Origin: Agromyces salentinus
GTDB taxonomy: Bacteria; Actinomycetota; Actinomycetes; Actinomycetales; Microbacteriaceae
Assembly (NCBI RefSeq): GCF_009749395.1
Contig: NZ_WBIR01000020.1
Span: 29,645-93,644, forward strand
Reading direction: 5' to 3'
Length of the DNA: 64,000 nucleotides
Shown: positions 51,872-61,221 of the stretch, piece by piece
How positions within the stretch are numbered: position 1 is the first letter of the stretch
Layout: each line of letters begins with the position of its first letter
Position numbers and translations under genes: made by a program
The notes under the pieces: model-generated
Database searches by the model: none
What the model saw: the letters and a program-made list of their open reading frames with translations, nothing else
What the model was told of the DNA's origin: nothing

Positions 51872-53152
51872 CTACATCAGGCCGAGCAGGGTCGGCAGGC
51901 TCGTGACGATCACCGGGAACAGCGTGAGCAGGAGCAGGACGACCCCGAGCGGGATCAGGAACGGAAGGACGCCGCGGAACAGCTCGCCCATCGGTCGCCT
52001 GGTGATCGAGCCCACGACGAACAGCACCGCTCCGACGGGTGGTGTCAGCGACCCGATCATGAGGTTCAGGATCATGATGACGCCGAGTTGCACCGGGTCG
52101 ATCCCGAACTGGCCGATGATCGGCATGAGGATCGGCACGAGCACGAGGATCACCGGCGGCGCCTCGAGGGGGATGCCGAGCAGGATCAGCAGCACGTTCA
52201 GCATCAGCAGGAACACGATCGGGTTGTCGGTGAACCCGGTCAGCCACTCGCCCAACGAACGGGAGACCTGCTCGCGGGCGAGCACCTGGCCCATGAGGTT
52301 GGACGCGCCGAGGATCAGCAGGATCCCGGCGGAGATGACGACCGTCTCCTTGGCGGCGTTCCAGAACACCCGCCACGTGAGCGTGCGGTAGATCGCACCG
52401 AGGATGAGCATGTACACCGCGGCGATGCCCGCGCTCTCGGTGGGGGTGAACAGTCCGCTGAAGATGCCGCCGAGGATGATGACCGGCAGCATCGCCGGGC
52501 CGATCACGCGCACGGCCGCCTTGCCGAGCATCGACCCGACGAACGGCTGGCGTTTCGCGACGTCGGGGTGGCGTCGCACCCAGAAGAAGACGTAGGCGGC
52601 GAGCCCGAGCGCCATGAGCATGGCCGGGATGATCGAGCCGGCGAAGAGGGCACCGGTCGAGATCGAGGCGGTCGCCGCGAAGAGGACGGCCGGGATGCTC
52701 GGCGGCATGACGGTGCTCATGAGCGACCCGGAGGCCGTGAGGCCCGCCGAGAACCCGTACGGGTAGCCGGCCTTCAGCATCTGCGGGATCTGCACCTTGC
52801 TCGTCGAGGCGGCGTCGGCGAGCGCCGATCCGCTGATCCAGGAGAACCCGATCGCGGTGCCGAGGTTGACGTAGGCGAGGTTGCCCCGGAGGCGCGGCAG
52901 GGCGGCCCGCGCGAGGTCGTAGAGCCGCGTCGCGATGCCGAGCTGGTTGGCGACCGTGCCGACGAAGATGAACAGCGGCACGGCGAGCAGCGGGAAGCTG
53001 TTGATGCCGTTCACGATGGAGGAGATCGCGTAGCCCGCCGAGAGGCCCTGGCTGTAGAAGTACAGCATGCTCGACGCGATCATCGCGAAGGCGACGGGCA
53101 CGCGCAGCAGGAGGAAGACGACGAACAGCAGGAGGTAGAGCCACAGGTCCAA
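51872..53152 (-). CDS. TRAP transporter large permease (DctM family)
   Basis: A 426-residue membrane protein with about 12 hydrophobic segments. Family signatures are FPLLAVPLFIFVGTVAN (about 52-68), SGSALADAASTSKVQIPQM (about 107-125) and STVMPPSIPAVLFAA. The start is TTG at 53152, with GAAGG eight bases upstream inside the end of the small-permease gene. It forms the ion-coupled transport channel with the DctQ subunit encoded just before it. Confidence 0.93.
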   Translation of the reverse strand: MDLWLYLLLFVVFLLLRVPVAFAMIASSMLYFYSQGLSAGYAISSIVNGINSFPLLAVPLFIFVGTVANQLGIATRLYDLARAALPRLRGNLAYVNLGTAIGFSWISGSALADAASTSKVQIPQMLKAGYPYGFSAGLTASGSLMSTVMPPSIPAVLFAATASISTGALFAGSIIPAMLMALGLAAYVFFWVRRHPDVAKRQPFVGSMLGKAAVRVIGPAMLPVIILGGIFSGLFTPTESAGIAAVYMLILGAIYRTLTWRVFWNAAKETVVISAGILLILGASNLMGQVLAREQVSRSLGEWLTGFTDNPIVFLLMLNVLLILLGIPLEAPPVILVLVPILMPIIGQFGIDPVQLGVIMILNLMIGSLTPPVGAVLFVVGSITRRPMGELFRGVLPFLIPLGVVLLLLTLFPVIVTSLPTLLGLM

Positions 53153-53156
53153 GGAG

Positions 53157-53822
53157 TCAGCCTTCCATCTCGCCGATGTCGAGCTTGCGCTCCGGGCGGT
53201 TCGCGTACGGGATCTTGAAGCCGGAGTGGATCGCCGCCGACAGGAAGCCGACGAGGGCGAACAGGTACAGCACCCCCACCGGCAGGTGCATCGCGGCGCT
53301 GAGCCGGCCCCACTCTGTCTCGATCTTCACGAAGGCCTCGTAGGCGAGCGCCAGGCTCGTCGCGACCATGATGACCGCCGAGATGACCCGCAGGGCGACG
53401 AAGAGCCGGGTGCCCGCGAGCATCTCGTCGAAGATCTCGAGCACGATGTGGCCGTTGCGGCCGACGAGGTAGCCGGTCGTGATGAAGGTCATGGCGATCA
53501 TCGACATCAGGGCGACCTCGCCCGCGCCGACCCAGCCCACCGACGGGAAGTAGCGGCCGAGCACCTGGTACATCGTGCCGAAGACGATGAGCGCGAACAG
53601 CGCGACGCCGAGCGCGATCTCGATCCTGGAGAGGACGCGGATGAACGCGGGGTCCGCGGGGACGCCGCGGTTCAGCTCCGGCCCGGAGTAGAAGGTGTCG
53701 GTGTGCGGGAAGATGGACTCGCCCAGCGCCGCCTCCGTCGCCTTGCGCGGTGCGCGCTCGGGCTCGCCGGCGTCCTCCGGCCCGTCCTGCCCGGGCTCCG
53801 GCCCTCGGCCCTCGTCGGTCAT
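53157..53822 (-). CDS. TRAP transporter small permease (DctQ family)
   Basis: A 221-residue protein with four hydrophobic helices (beginning about 65, 100, 140 and 185). The Glu/Trp-containing block GWVGAGEVALMSMIAMTFIT is typical of DctQ. It has an unusually long acidic, probably disordered N-terminus of about 60 residues before the first helix. First gene of the dctQ-dctM-aroQ operon. The shared IclR-type dyad lies 119 bp upstream. Confidence 0.88.
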   Translation of the reverse strand: MTDEGRGPEPGQDGPEDAGEPERAPRKATEAALGESIFPHTDTFYSGPELNRGVPADPAFIRVLSRIEIALGVALFALIVFGTMYQVLGRYFPSVGWVGAGEVALMSMIAMTFITTGYLVGRNGHIVLEIFDEMLAGTRLFVALRVISAVIMVATSLALAYEAFVKIETEWGRLSAAMHLPVGVLYLFALVGFLSAAIHSGFKIPYANRPERKLDIGEMEG

Positions 53823-53940
53823 GGCGTCACCGCCACGGTGTCAGGATGCATGGTCAACCTCTCTGTTGATGCGGGGCCGGCGTGCTCGCGCACATCGCTG
53901 CCCCTGCGACTCTGGTCTGCGATCCGGGACGTGCAAAGTC

Positions 53941-53961
53941 GAGTCTCGCCGAATGGGACAT
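53941..53961. promoter_or_regulatory. Shared IclR-type dyad upstream of TRAP permease operon
   Basis: Core GTCTCGCCGAATGGGACA, ending in GGGACAT. It is nearly identical to the copy in regulator B1 (45831), which makes B1 the leading candidate binder. Confidence 0.62.
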
Positions 53962-53975
53962 CTCCCGCACAGACC

Positions 53976-54009
53976 GATCCGCCCCCGTCCGTGAGGACGG
54001 GGGCGGATC
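53976..54009 (-). terminator. Perfect 15-bp stem hairpin after quinoprotein gene
   Basis: GATCCGCCCCCGTCC and its exact complement flank a GTGA loop, 20 bp past the stop of the quinoprotein gene. No U-tract on either strand. Confidence 0.85.
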
Positions 54010-54028
54010 GACCGAGCGCCGGGATCGA

Positions 54029-56746
54029 CTACTTGACCACGGTCACGTCCGCCGTGGCGGTGAGCCGCTTCTGGACGCCCTCGTGCAGGAAGTTCGCCTC
54101 GAACCGCAGCGACGTCGCCCCCTCCGGCACGTTGTGGTCGAGGTCGGCCTTGTCGATGCGGAGGATCAACCACGAGCGCTTGGTCGCCTTCGTCACCCAC
54201 GAGCCGGTGGTCCGGACGTCGGCGACCTCGACGGGGTTCGTCGAGAGCGGCGTGATGAGCTGCGCTCCGCCCTCGAACTCGTAGCCGGCGGGAACCTCGA
54301 ACCTGGCCGTCACCTTCTGGTCGAGGCGGCTGAGCCATCCGCCGCCGTCGCCGAGCTGCAGCCGGCTCGGCGAGAAGGTCAGCGCATCCGCGACCTCCGT
54401 CGGTTCGAGGACCACCTCGATCTTGCCCGTGGGGCGCGGGTCCGTGCAGTCGTTGAAGAAGTACTCGCCCGCCCGGTCGAAGGTGTGCTCGTACGTCTCG
54501 CCCGGCTGCAGTTCGACGTCGAACTCGCCCTCGAAGAACTGCGTCGCGCAGTGCGCCTTCACGTTCGGGAAGTTGGGGAACGTCTCGGCCCCGGGGTTCC
54601 GGAAGGTCACCGTCGTGCCCACCGGCACCCGCAGGTGCGTGGGCTGCATCCCGTTCGTGGACACGCTGTCGCGTGCCGCCGCCGTGTCGTCGGTGCGGCT
54701 GGAACGGGCGAGGAGCACGGTGTTGCCGACCGTCTCACCGGCCACCGGAGCGCCGCCCACCGGGCGGCGGATGGTCAGCGGTGCCGTGTCCGGCCCCTCC
54801 GGGCTTCCCGACTCGGTCGTGTACGTTCCGCCGAGCTTGAACGCCCAGAGCGAGTCGCCCTGCGTGACGGATGCGCCGTACGGGTTCGTCGATCCCGCGG
54901 CGAACACGGCGACGTACTGCTCGCCGTCGACCTCGTAGGTGATCGGCGCGGACGCGATGCCCGAGCCCGTCTGGAAGTTCCAGAGCACCTCGCCGTCCGC
55001 GGCATCCATCGCGAGCAGCTCGCCGTCGATCTGTCCGACGAAGAGCAGGTCGGATGCGGTCGCGAGCGGTCCCTGGCCGTGCGACATGTCGGTGCCGAGG
55101 TGGTTCCGCCAGGCGACCTCGCCGGTCGACGCGTCGTAGGCGAGGATCCCGCCCGTCTGGTACTGCCCGATGGCGCGCAGGCCGTTCGCCGACGCCCCGT
55201 TGTAGTGGGCCACCGGGTTGGCGCCGTACGGGAAGTACACGAGGTTCGTGCTGTGGCTGTACGCGTGGTTCGACCAGTCGCCGCCGCCGTTCTGGCTGGT
55301 GGTCGAGAGGATCGGCAGGTCCCACTGCGGGTCGTACATGCAGCCCTCGCGATGACCCGACGGATGCCCCTCGGGATACGTGAGGAACGGCTCGTCGGCC
55401 GCGACGTAGCTGTCGGGGTTGAAGACGAGGTTGCCCTCGGCGTCCGGCTGGTACCCGTTGTAGTTGGGTACCCCGCGCCACGGGTCCCCGGGGATGTTCT
55501 CGGGGTCGAGCTTCTCCCAGACGAGGCATTCCGGCAGGAGCCGGCTGGTCGGGAACGGCTGGGTCGCCGCGTGGTTCTGGCGCGAGTCGGTGATCATCGG
55601 CTTGTCGATCACGGGCAGCACCGGTTCGCCGTTCGTGCGATCGAGCACGAACTGGTGTCCCGACTTGCTGCCGTAGAAGACGACCTTCCGCTCCTCGCCG
55701 CCGACCTCGATGTCGGCGAGGGTCGGCGGGTGCACGTTGTCCATGTCCCAGACGTCGTGGCGGATCGACTGGTAGTGCCACTTGTACTCGCCGGTCGCGG
55801 CGTCCACGGCGACCATCGTGCTCGAGAAGAGGTTGTCGCCCGGTCGGAGCGACCCGTTCTGCGAGGAGGTGCAGCTGCGCGCGTTGCCGAAGGTCATGAG
55901 GTACATGCCGAGTTCGGGATCCACCGCGCCGTGCATCCACGAGGTGGCGCCGCCCTCCTCGGAGCAGTCGGTGCCGTCGGGCAGCACCGGTCCCCAGGTG
56001 GCGGACGCATCGAACGTGACGCCGTCCACGCCCGTGAACTCCTGGCCCCGCTTCGGCCCGCCGAAGAAGTGCCACAGGTAGGACCCGTCGGCCGCGTCCA
56101 GCGCGACCACCGCGCCGCGATCGCCGTCCGCCGCATGGGCGTAGACGACCCCGTCGGCGTAGACGGTCGCGACCTTGCCGACCCGTCCGAGGTCCTCGCC
56201 GGCGGGACCGGTGGGCTCCACGGCCCAGACCTCCGCCCCGGTGGCGGCGTCGAGGGCGACGACGCGGTTGCCTCCGGCGAGCGTGAAGATCTTCCCGTCG
56301 CCCGCGGAGACGCCGCGGCGCGTGCCCGACATGCCGAAGACGCTGTTCTCCCACTTCCAGATGGCGTCGCCCGTCGCGCCGTCGACGGCGATGACGCCGC
56401 CGCTCGGCGTGTCGAGGTAGATCACGCCGTCCACGACGATGGGGGTCGTCTGCTGTCCGGTGTCGTCGGATGCCGGCGCGACCGCGGACACGTGCGTGCG
56501 CCAGGCGGGCGCGAGCTTCTTGAGGTTCCGCTTCGTGATGTCGGTCAGGCCCGAGTAGTGCTGGTTCCCCAGGTTGCCGCCCACCGTGGGCATGTCCGCC
56601 CCGGTCGGGTCGAGGCCCGTGAGGCCGACCGGCGGGACCGGCTCGGCCGGTCTCACCAGCGCGGTGGCGGGCGAGGCGGTGATCGTGAGCGCGATCAGCG
56701 CCCCGATCCCCGCGATGCCCAACCTCGTGGTCAGTCGTGTGCGCAT
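54029..56746 (-). CDS. Secreted PQQ-type quinoprotein dehydrogenase with cupredoxin-like C-terminus
   Basis: A 905-residue exported enzyme: signal peptide (residues 1-29, ending ASPATA), then a PQQ beta-propeller of about 550 residues, then a cupredoxin-like domain (about 665-765) and a tail domain. The propeller has tryptophan-docking style repeats (AVDGATGDAIWKWE), the catalytic-site region HDVWDMDNVHPPTLADIE and GSKSGHQFVLDRTNGEPV. The vicinal Cys pair of methanol-type dehydrogenases is absent (FGMSGTRRGVS there). The copper site is incomplete: Cys is present in NDCTD but the following His and Met are missing. Possible substrates are alcohols or a ring polyol such as quinate. The start at 56746 follows AAGGAG. 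No pqq biosynthesis genes are in the window. Confidence 0.85.
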   Translation of the reverse strand: MRTRLTTRLGIAGIGALIALTITASPATALVRPAEPVPPVGLTGLDPTGADMPTVGGNLGNQHYSGLTDITKRNLKKLAPAWRTHVSAVAPASDDTGQQTTPIVVDGVIYLDTPSGGVIAVDGATGDAIWKWENSVFGMSGTRRGVSAGDGKIFTLAGGNRVVALDAATGAEVWAVEPTGPAGEDLGRVGKVATVYADGVVYAHAADGDRGAVVALDAADGSYLWHFFGGPKRGQEFTGVDGVTFDASATWGPVLPDGTDCSEEGGATSWMHGAVDPELGMYLMTFGNARSCTSSQNGSLRPGDNLFSSTMVAVDAATGEYKWHYQSIRHDVWDMDNVHPPTLADIEVGGEERKVVFYGSKSGHQFVLDRTNGEPVLPVIDKPMITDSRQNHAATQPFPTSRLLPECLVWEKLDPENIPGDPWRGVPNYNGYQPDAEGNLVFNPDSYVAADEPFLTYPEGHPSGHREGCMYDPQWDLPILSTTSQNGGGDWSNHAYSHSTNLVYFPYGANPVAHYNGASANGLRAIGQYQTGGILAYDASTGEVAWRNHLGTDMSHGQGPLATASDLLFVGQIDGELLAMDAADGEVLWNFQTGSGIASAPITYEVDGEQYVAVFAAGSTNPYGASVTQGDSLWAFKLGGTYTTESGSPEGPDTAPLTIRRPVGGAPVAGETVGNTVLLARSSRTDDTAAARDSVSTNGMQPTHLRVPVGTTVTFRNPGAETFPNFPNVKAHCATQFFEGEFDVELQPGETYEHTFDRAGEYFFNDCTDPRPTGKIEVVLEPTEVADALTFSPSRLQLGDGGGWLSRLDQKVTARFEVPAGYEFEGGAQLITPLSTNPVEVADVRTTGSWVTKATKRSWLILRIDKADLDHNVPEGATSLRFEANFLHEGVQKRLTATADVTVVK

Positions 56747-57068
56747 CCCTTGACTCCTTGATCGTCGTTGATCCGGCGACGGACGGACTCGCGCCCTCCG
56801 TCGCCCGGGGGAGCCGGCCCGGCCCCGATCCGGGGATCGAGGCACCCTGCCGACTGTTCGGACGCTAACTCCGGGGGCAGGGCCGGGCAACCGCGCGGCT
56901 CATCGAGTGGACCAACTCGCACCGGCGGATGCCGCGCCGAGCGCCGCACGGCGATTTCGGCGCCCCCGCCCGCGACCCATTTCTGCCCAGTGGGACACGC
57001 TTTGTCGACGGGTGCGGCGCGTGAATAGCATGCGGCAGTCGGCACCAATGCCCATGGACGGAGTTGTC
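56747..57068. other. Divergent control region, quinoprotein / aldehyde dehydrogenase operon
   Basis: 322 bp without a gene. It contains an inverted repeat GCGACGGA (56776) / TCCGTCGC (56797) in the quinoprotein leader and one copy of the shared IclR-type dyad at 56978. No clear promoter hexamers were recognised. Confidence 0.6.
56978..56998. promoter_or_regulatory. Shared IclR-type dyad upstream of aldehyde dehydrogenase operon
   Basis: The right half GCCCAGTGGGACAC matches the motif; the left half ATTTCTG is degenerate. It lies 71 bp before the aldehyde dehydrogenase start. Confidence 0.5.
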
Positions 57069-58532
57069 ATGGCCGCTTCAACACCCAGATCCCTGTCGCC
57101 TGAACAGGAGCAGGAACTCGACGAGGTGTTCGCCCGCGCCCGGGCGGCGCTCGCGATCATCGAGACGTACGACCAGGACCGGGTCGACCGCCTGATCCGG
57201 GCGGTCGCGTGGGCCGTCGCCAACCGCTCCGCGTTCCACCGGCTGGTCGGCATGGGCATCGAGGAGTCCGGCCTGGGCGACTTCGACAGCCGCATGAACA
57301 AGCGCATGAAGATCCGGGGCGTGCTCCGGGATGCCCTGCGGAGCCCCTCGGTCGGCATCATCGAGGAGGACGTCGAGAAGGGGCTCGTCAAGTACGGCAA
57401 GCCCGTCGGGATCATCGGATGCGTCGTCCCGACCACGAATCCCGACCTCACGCCCGCCGGCAACGCGATCTACGCGATCAAGGCCCGCGACGTCGTCGTG
57501 TTCTCGCCGCATCCGCGCTCGAAGGACACGACGCTCGAGACCGTCCGGCTCATGCGAGAGGCCCTGGAGGCCGAGGGCGCCCCGGCCGACATCCTGCAGT
57601 GCATCACCCTCCCGAGCCTGACGGCGAGCCAGGAGATCATGCGCCGCGCGGACCTCGTGATCGCCACGGGCGGCCAGGGGCTCGTCAGGGCCGCGTACAG
57701 CTCCGGGACGCCCGCCTACGGCGTCGGCGCCGGCAATGCGACCGAATTCGTCGACGAGACGGCGGACCTCCAGGAGACGGCGCGGAACTGCATGCTCTCC
57801 AAGACCTCGGACTTCGGCTCGGGCTGCTCCGCCGACGGCAACGTGCTCGTGCCGGCTTCCCGGTACCGGGAGATGCTGGACGCCCTCCAGTCCGAGGGCG
57901 GGTACCTCGCGACATCCGACCAGCGCACCGCGCTCCAGTCCGTCATGTGGGACGAGGAGGGGCACCGCCTGCCCGACACCGTCGCGGTCTCGCCGCAAGC
58001 GCTCGCCGCGGCGGCCGGCTTCGAGATCCCCGAGGACCGTAGGTTCATCCTCGTGGAGGGCGACGGCATCGGCGAGGACCGCCAGTTCTGCAAGGAGAAG
58101 CTCACGACCCTGATGGCCGTGCACGCCTACGTCGGCAGCTTCGAGGACGGCGTCGAGCTCGCCAAGCGCCTCTACGACATCGGCGGCAAGGGACACTCCT
58201 GCGGCATCGCGTCGACGGATGACGCGCACATCGACTACTTCGCCAAGCACATGCCGGTCTCGCGCATCATGGTCCGCCAGCCCAACTCGAAGGCGAACGC
58301 CGGATCGTTCACGAACGGGATGCCGATGACCTCGTCGATGGGGTGCGGCACGTGGGGCGGCAACATCACCTCCGAGAACGTCTCCCTCCGGCACTACCTG
58401 AACACCACGTGGGTCTCGCGCACCATCGCGGAGGACCGGCCGTCCGACGAGGAGCTGTTCGGCGAGTTCTACGACGCCGCGCTCGAGGCTCCGGCCGCGG
58501 CGCCGGCCGCGACCTCGGCCTCGGCACGATGA
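57069..58532 (+). CDS. CoA-acylating aldehyde dehydrogenase (AdhE/EutE/SauS type)
   Basis: A 487-residue aldehyde dehydrogenase of the acylating class. The catalytic Cys is C253 in FGSGCSAD; VVPTTNPDLTPAGNAIY (about 119-135) is the CoA-acylating signature; MGCGTWGGNITSEN near the C-terminus resembles sulfoacetaldehyde dehydrogenase (SauS) proteins. It would oxidise an aldehyde to acyl-CoA with NAD(P). GGAG precedes the ATG at 57069; longer frames have no such site. First gene of a four-gene operon; it overlaps the next gene by four bases. Confidence 0.85.
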   Translation: MAASTPRSLSPEQEQELDEVFARARAALAIIETYDQDRVDRLIRAVAWAVANRSAFHRLVGMGIEESGLGDFDSRMNKRMKIRGVLRDALRSPSVGIIEEDVEKGLVKYGKPVGIIGCVVPTTNPDLTPAGNAIYAIKARDVVVFSPHPRSKDTTLETVRLMREALEAEGAPADILQCITLPSLTASQEIMRRADLVIATGGQGLVRAAYSSGTPAYGVGAGNATEFVDETADLQETARNCMLSKTSDFGSGCSADGNVLVPASRYREMLDALQSEGGYLATSDQRTALQSVMWDEEGHRLPDTVAVSPQALAAAAGFEIPEDRRFILVEGDGIGEDRQFCKEKLTTLMAVHAYVGSFEDGVELAKRLYDIGGKGHSCGIASTDDAHIDYFAKHMPVSRIMVRQPNSKANAGSFTNGMPMTSSMGCGTWGGNITSENVSLRHYLNTTWVSRTIAEDRPSDEELFGEFYDAALEAPAAAPAATSASAR

Positions 58533-59404
58533 GCGCGACCGACGGCGGGCGGGACCCGCTGACCGGTGAGGCGCCGCAGGCGGTCCTCGACGAGGCCCGG
58601 CGATGGTGGCAGACGGACATCATCGACATCCACCCCGGCGAGATCGCGCTCCGCGGCTACCCGATCCAGGAGCTCATCGGCAACGTCGGCTTCGTCGACA
58701 CGATCTGGCTCATGCTGCGCGGCGAACTGCCCACGCGCGCCCAGGCCGCCCTGCTCGAGGCCGCGCTCGTCGCCTCCGTGGACCACGGCCCGCAGGCGCC
58801 GTCGATCGCGATCGCCAGGATGGCGACGACCTGCGGCGTGCCCGTCAACGGCGCGATGGCCTCGGCCATCAACGTGCTCGACGACATCCACGGCGGCCCG
58901 GGCGAGCAGTGCATGGAGCTCTACCTCGAGGTGGACGCCGAGCTCGAGGGCGGCGGCGACCTCGACGAGGCGGCGCGGCTCGTGGTGCAACGCCATCGGG
59001 ATGCGGGCGTCCGCTATCTTCCCGGCTTCGGGCATCGATTCCATCCGCTCGACCCGCGGAAGCACCCCTTGCTCGCGCTCGTCGACGACGCGACCGCAGA
59101 CGGAGTGGTGACGGGTCGCTTCGCCGCGATCGGCCGCGCGGTGGAGACCGCGATCAACGTGGGCCGGTCCAAGCCGATCCCCATGAACGTCGACGGGGTG
59201 ACGGCTGTCATCTACTGCGAGCTCGGATTCACGCCGCAGCACGGTCGCGGCGTGTTCATCCTCGCGCGCTCGGTGGGCATCCTCGCGCACACCGTCGAGC
59301 AGCTCGCGCAGGGCGGCCGCATCAAGGGACCGGTGCCCAAGAGCATCGGCTACACGTACACGGGACCGGCACGTCGACCGGTGCCCCACGAACGCGAACC
59401 ATGA
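58529..59404 (+). CDS. Citrate synthase-fold protein, citryl-CoA lyase-like
   Basis: A 291-residue short citrate-synthase-family protein, far shorter than citrate synthase (about 430) and near the size of citryl-CoA lyases. All three catalytic residues have counterparts: H121 (DDIHGGPGEQ), H169 (LPGFGHRFHP) and D222 (PMNVDGVTA). It should make or break a C-C bond between an acyl-CoA and a 2-oxo acid or related carbonyl. Between an acylating aldehyde dehydrogenase and a ThDP enzyme it may process the acyl-CoA produced. The true substrate is unknown. Confidence 0.8.
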   Translation: MSATDGGRDPLTGEAPQAVLDEARRWWQTDIIDIHPGEIALRGYPIQELIGNVGFVDTIWLMLRGELPTRAQAALLEAALVASVDHGPQAPSIAIARMATTCGVPVNGAMASAINVLDDIHGGPGEQCMELYLEVDAELEGGGDLDEAARLVVQRHRDAGVRYLPGFGHRFHPLDPRKHPLLALVDDATADGVVTGRFAAIGRAVETAINVGRSKPIPMNVDGVTAVIYCELGFTPQHGRGVFILARSVGILAHTVEQLAQGGRIKGPVPKSIGYTYTGPARRPVPHEREP

Positions 59405-59415
59405 AGGAGACCCCG

Positions 59416-61179
59416 ATGAAGGACCTGGTGTCCAACCAGATCGTCAGATACCTCGAGGCGCGCGACGTCGAGCACGTCTTCGGGCTGTGCGGGCACACGA
59501 ACATCGCACTGCTGGCCGCGCTCGAGAAGAGCGAACGCATCTCCTTCGTGAACGTGCGTCACGAGCAGATCGCCGCGCACGCGGCGGACGGGTACGCACG
59601 AGCGGCGAGGCGCACGGGCGTGGTGCTCAGCCACCTGGGCCCCGGGCTGACGAACGCCACCACGGGCGTGGCGAACGCCGCGCTGGACTCCATCCCGATG
59701 GTGGTCATCGCGGGCGACGTGCCGACCCATTACTTCGGGAAGCATCCGCACCAGGAGATCAACCTCCACGCCGACGCCGCGCAGTACGAGATCTACCGGC
59801 CGTTCGTCAAGCGCGCGTGGCGCGTCGACCAGCCGCACCTCATCGCCGAGGTGCTCGACAAGGCGTTCGCGCTGGCCGAGAGCGGCCGGCCGGGGCCCGT
59901 GCTCGTCGACGTGCCGATGGACGTCTTCTCCGCGGAGGTCGACGTCGCGCTCTTCGACAAGGTGGTCGGCAACACCCGGTCGCTCGTTCGCCCCAGCCTC
60001 GACGAGGCGGCCGCGGAGCGCATCGTGCAGAACCTCCTGGACGCCGAACGGCCCGTGCTCTACGTCGGCGGCGGCATCGTCGCGGCCGACGCGGCATCCG
60101 AGCTCGCGGAGTTCGCGGAGCTGTTGTCGCTGCCCGTCGCGCACAGCCTCATGGGCAAGGGCGCGCTGCCCGACGACAGCGCCCTGGTCCTCGGCATGAC
60201 GGGGTTCTGGGGAACCGCGTTCACCAACGAGACGACGCGCACGGCCGACTGGATCCTCGCGCTCGGCACCCGGTTCGCCGAGGCCGACTCGAGCTCGTGG
60301 TACGCCGAGTACACCTTCGACATCCCGGCCACCAGGCTCATGCAGATCGACATCGATCCGGCCGAGCTGGGTCGCAACTACCCGCTCGAGATCGGCGCGC
60401 TGGCCGACCTCAAGTCCGCGCTGACCGTGCTCGTGCGGGTCGCGAGGCGCCTCGCCCCCGACGGGGTGCGGCGCGACGAACTGCTCGCCCGCATCGCGGC
60501 GAGCCGGGCGACGGTGAAGCTGGAGAACGCCGAGGCGCAGGTCTCGGACGCCTGGCCGATGCGCCCCGAGCGGATCCTCTCCGAGACCCGCGAGGTGCTC
60601 CCGTCCGACGCGATCATCACGACGGATGTCGGGTGGAACAAGAACGGGGTCGGCCAGCAGTTCGACATCCTCACCCCTGGCACGTTCCTCACCCCCGGCG
60701 GGTTCGCGACCATGGGCTTCGGCGCACCCGCGGCGGTGGGCGCCAAGATCGCCCGTCCCGACCGCGTCGTCGTCTCGCTCGTCGGCGACGGCGGGTTCGG
60801 CCAGAATCCCGCGGTGCTCGCCACCGCCCGGGAGCAGGACGTCTCGGTGGTCTGGGTCGTGATGAACAACAACGCCTTCGGGACCATCGCGGGGCTCGAG
60901 AAGGCCGCGTTCGACACGACGTACGGAACCGTGTTCGGCACCGCGGACGACCCCATGTACACCGACTTCGCCGCGATCGCCGAAGCGTACGGGGTCACCG
61001 GCATCAAGGTCGACTCCGCCGCCGAGTTCAAGCCCGCCCTCGAGCGGGCGATCGCGCTCGGCGGACCGGTCGTGATCGACGTCTCGATGGTCAACGTGCC
61101 GACGCCCACCACGGGGCACTGGAACATCCTCGACATCTACACGCCGGGGGAGACGGTCGAGCACGTCGCGACGGACTGA
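59416..61179 (+). CDS. ThDP-dependent enzyme, acetolactate synthase / Xsc-like
   Basis: A 587-residue thiamine diphosphate enzyme with the three-domain layout of acetolactate synthase. The activating glutamate is E50 in NVRHEQIAAHAADGYARA; the ThDP motif is VGDGGFGQNPAVLATA through VVMNNNAFG. HPHQEINLHADAAQYEIYRP is a distinctive block that I do not match to a characterised enzyme. Possible reactions are decarboxylation of a 2-oxo acid, sulfoacetaldehyde acetyltransferase-like chemistry, or C-C cleavage of a cyclic ketone as in IolD. The ATG at 59416 was chosen over 59401, because AAGGAG lies eight bases before it. Confidence 0.8.
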   Translation: MKDLVSNQIVRYLEARDVEHVFGLCGHTNIALLAALEKSERISFVNVRHEQIAAHAADGYARAARRTGVVLSHLGPGLTNATTGVANAALDSIPMVVIAGDVPTHYFGKHPHQEINLHADAAQYEIYRPFVKRAWRVDQPHLIAEVLDKAFALAESGRPGPVLVDVPMDVFSAEVDVALFDKVVGNTRSLVRPSLDEAAAERIVQNLLDAERPVLYVGGGIVAADAASELAEFAELLSLPVAHSLMGKGALPDDSALVLGMTGFWGTAFTNETTRTADWILALGTRFAEADSSSWYAEYTFDIPATRLMQIDIDPAELGRNYPLEIGALADLKSALTVLVRVARRLAPDGVRRDELLARIAASRATVKLENAEAQVSDAWPMRPERILSETREVLPSDAIITTDVGWNKNGVGQQFDILTPGTFLTPGGFATMGFGAPAAVGAKIARPDRVVVSLVGDGGFGQNPAVLATAREQDVSVVWVVMNNNAFGTIAGLEKAAFDTTYGTVFGTADDPMYTDFAAIAEAYGVTGIKVDSAAEFKPALERAIALGGPVVIDVSMVNVPTPTTGHWNILDIYTPGETVEHVATD

Positions 61180-61221
61180 CCCGCGCCGGCGGATCGACCA
61201 CCCACCCGAAAGGCGGTTCCC

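Noticed and set aside
57069..61179. Classical taurine/sulfoacetate degradation operon
   Set aside because: The aldehyde dehydrogenase resembles SauS and the ThDP enzyme is distantly Xsc-like, but no phosphotransacetylase, sulfite exporter or sulfoacetate ligase is present, and the fourth gene is dehydroshikimate dehydratase-like. Kept only as an alternative.
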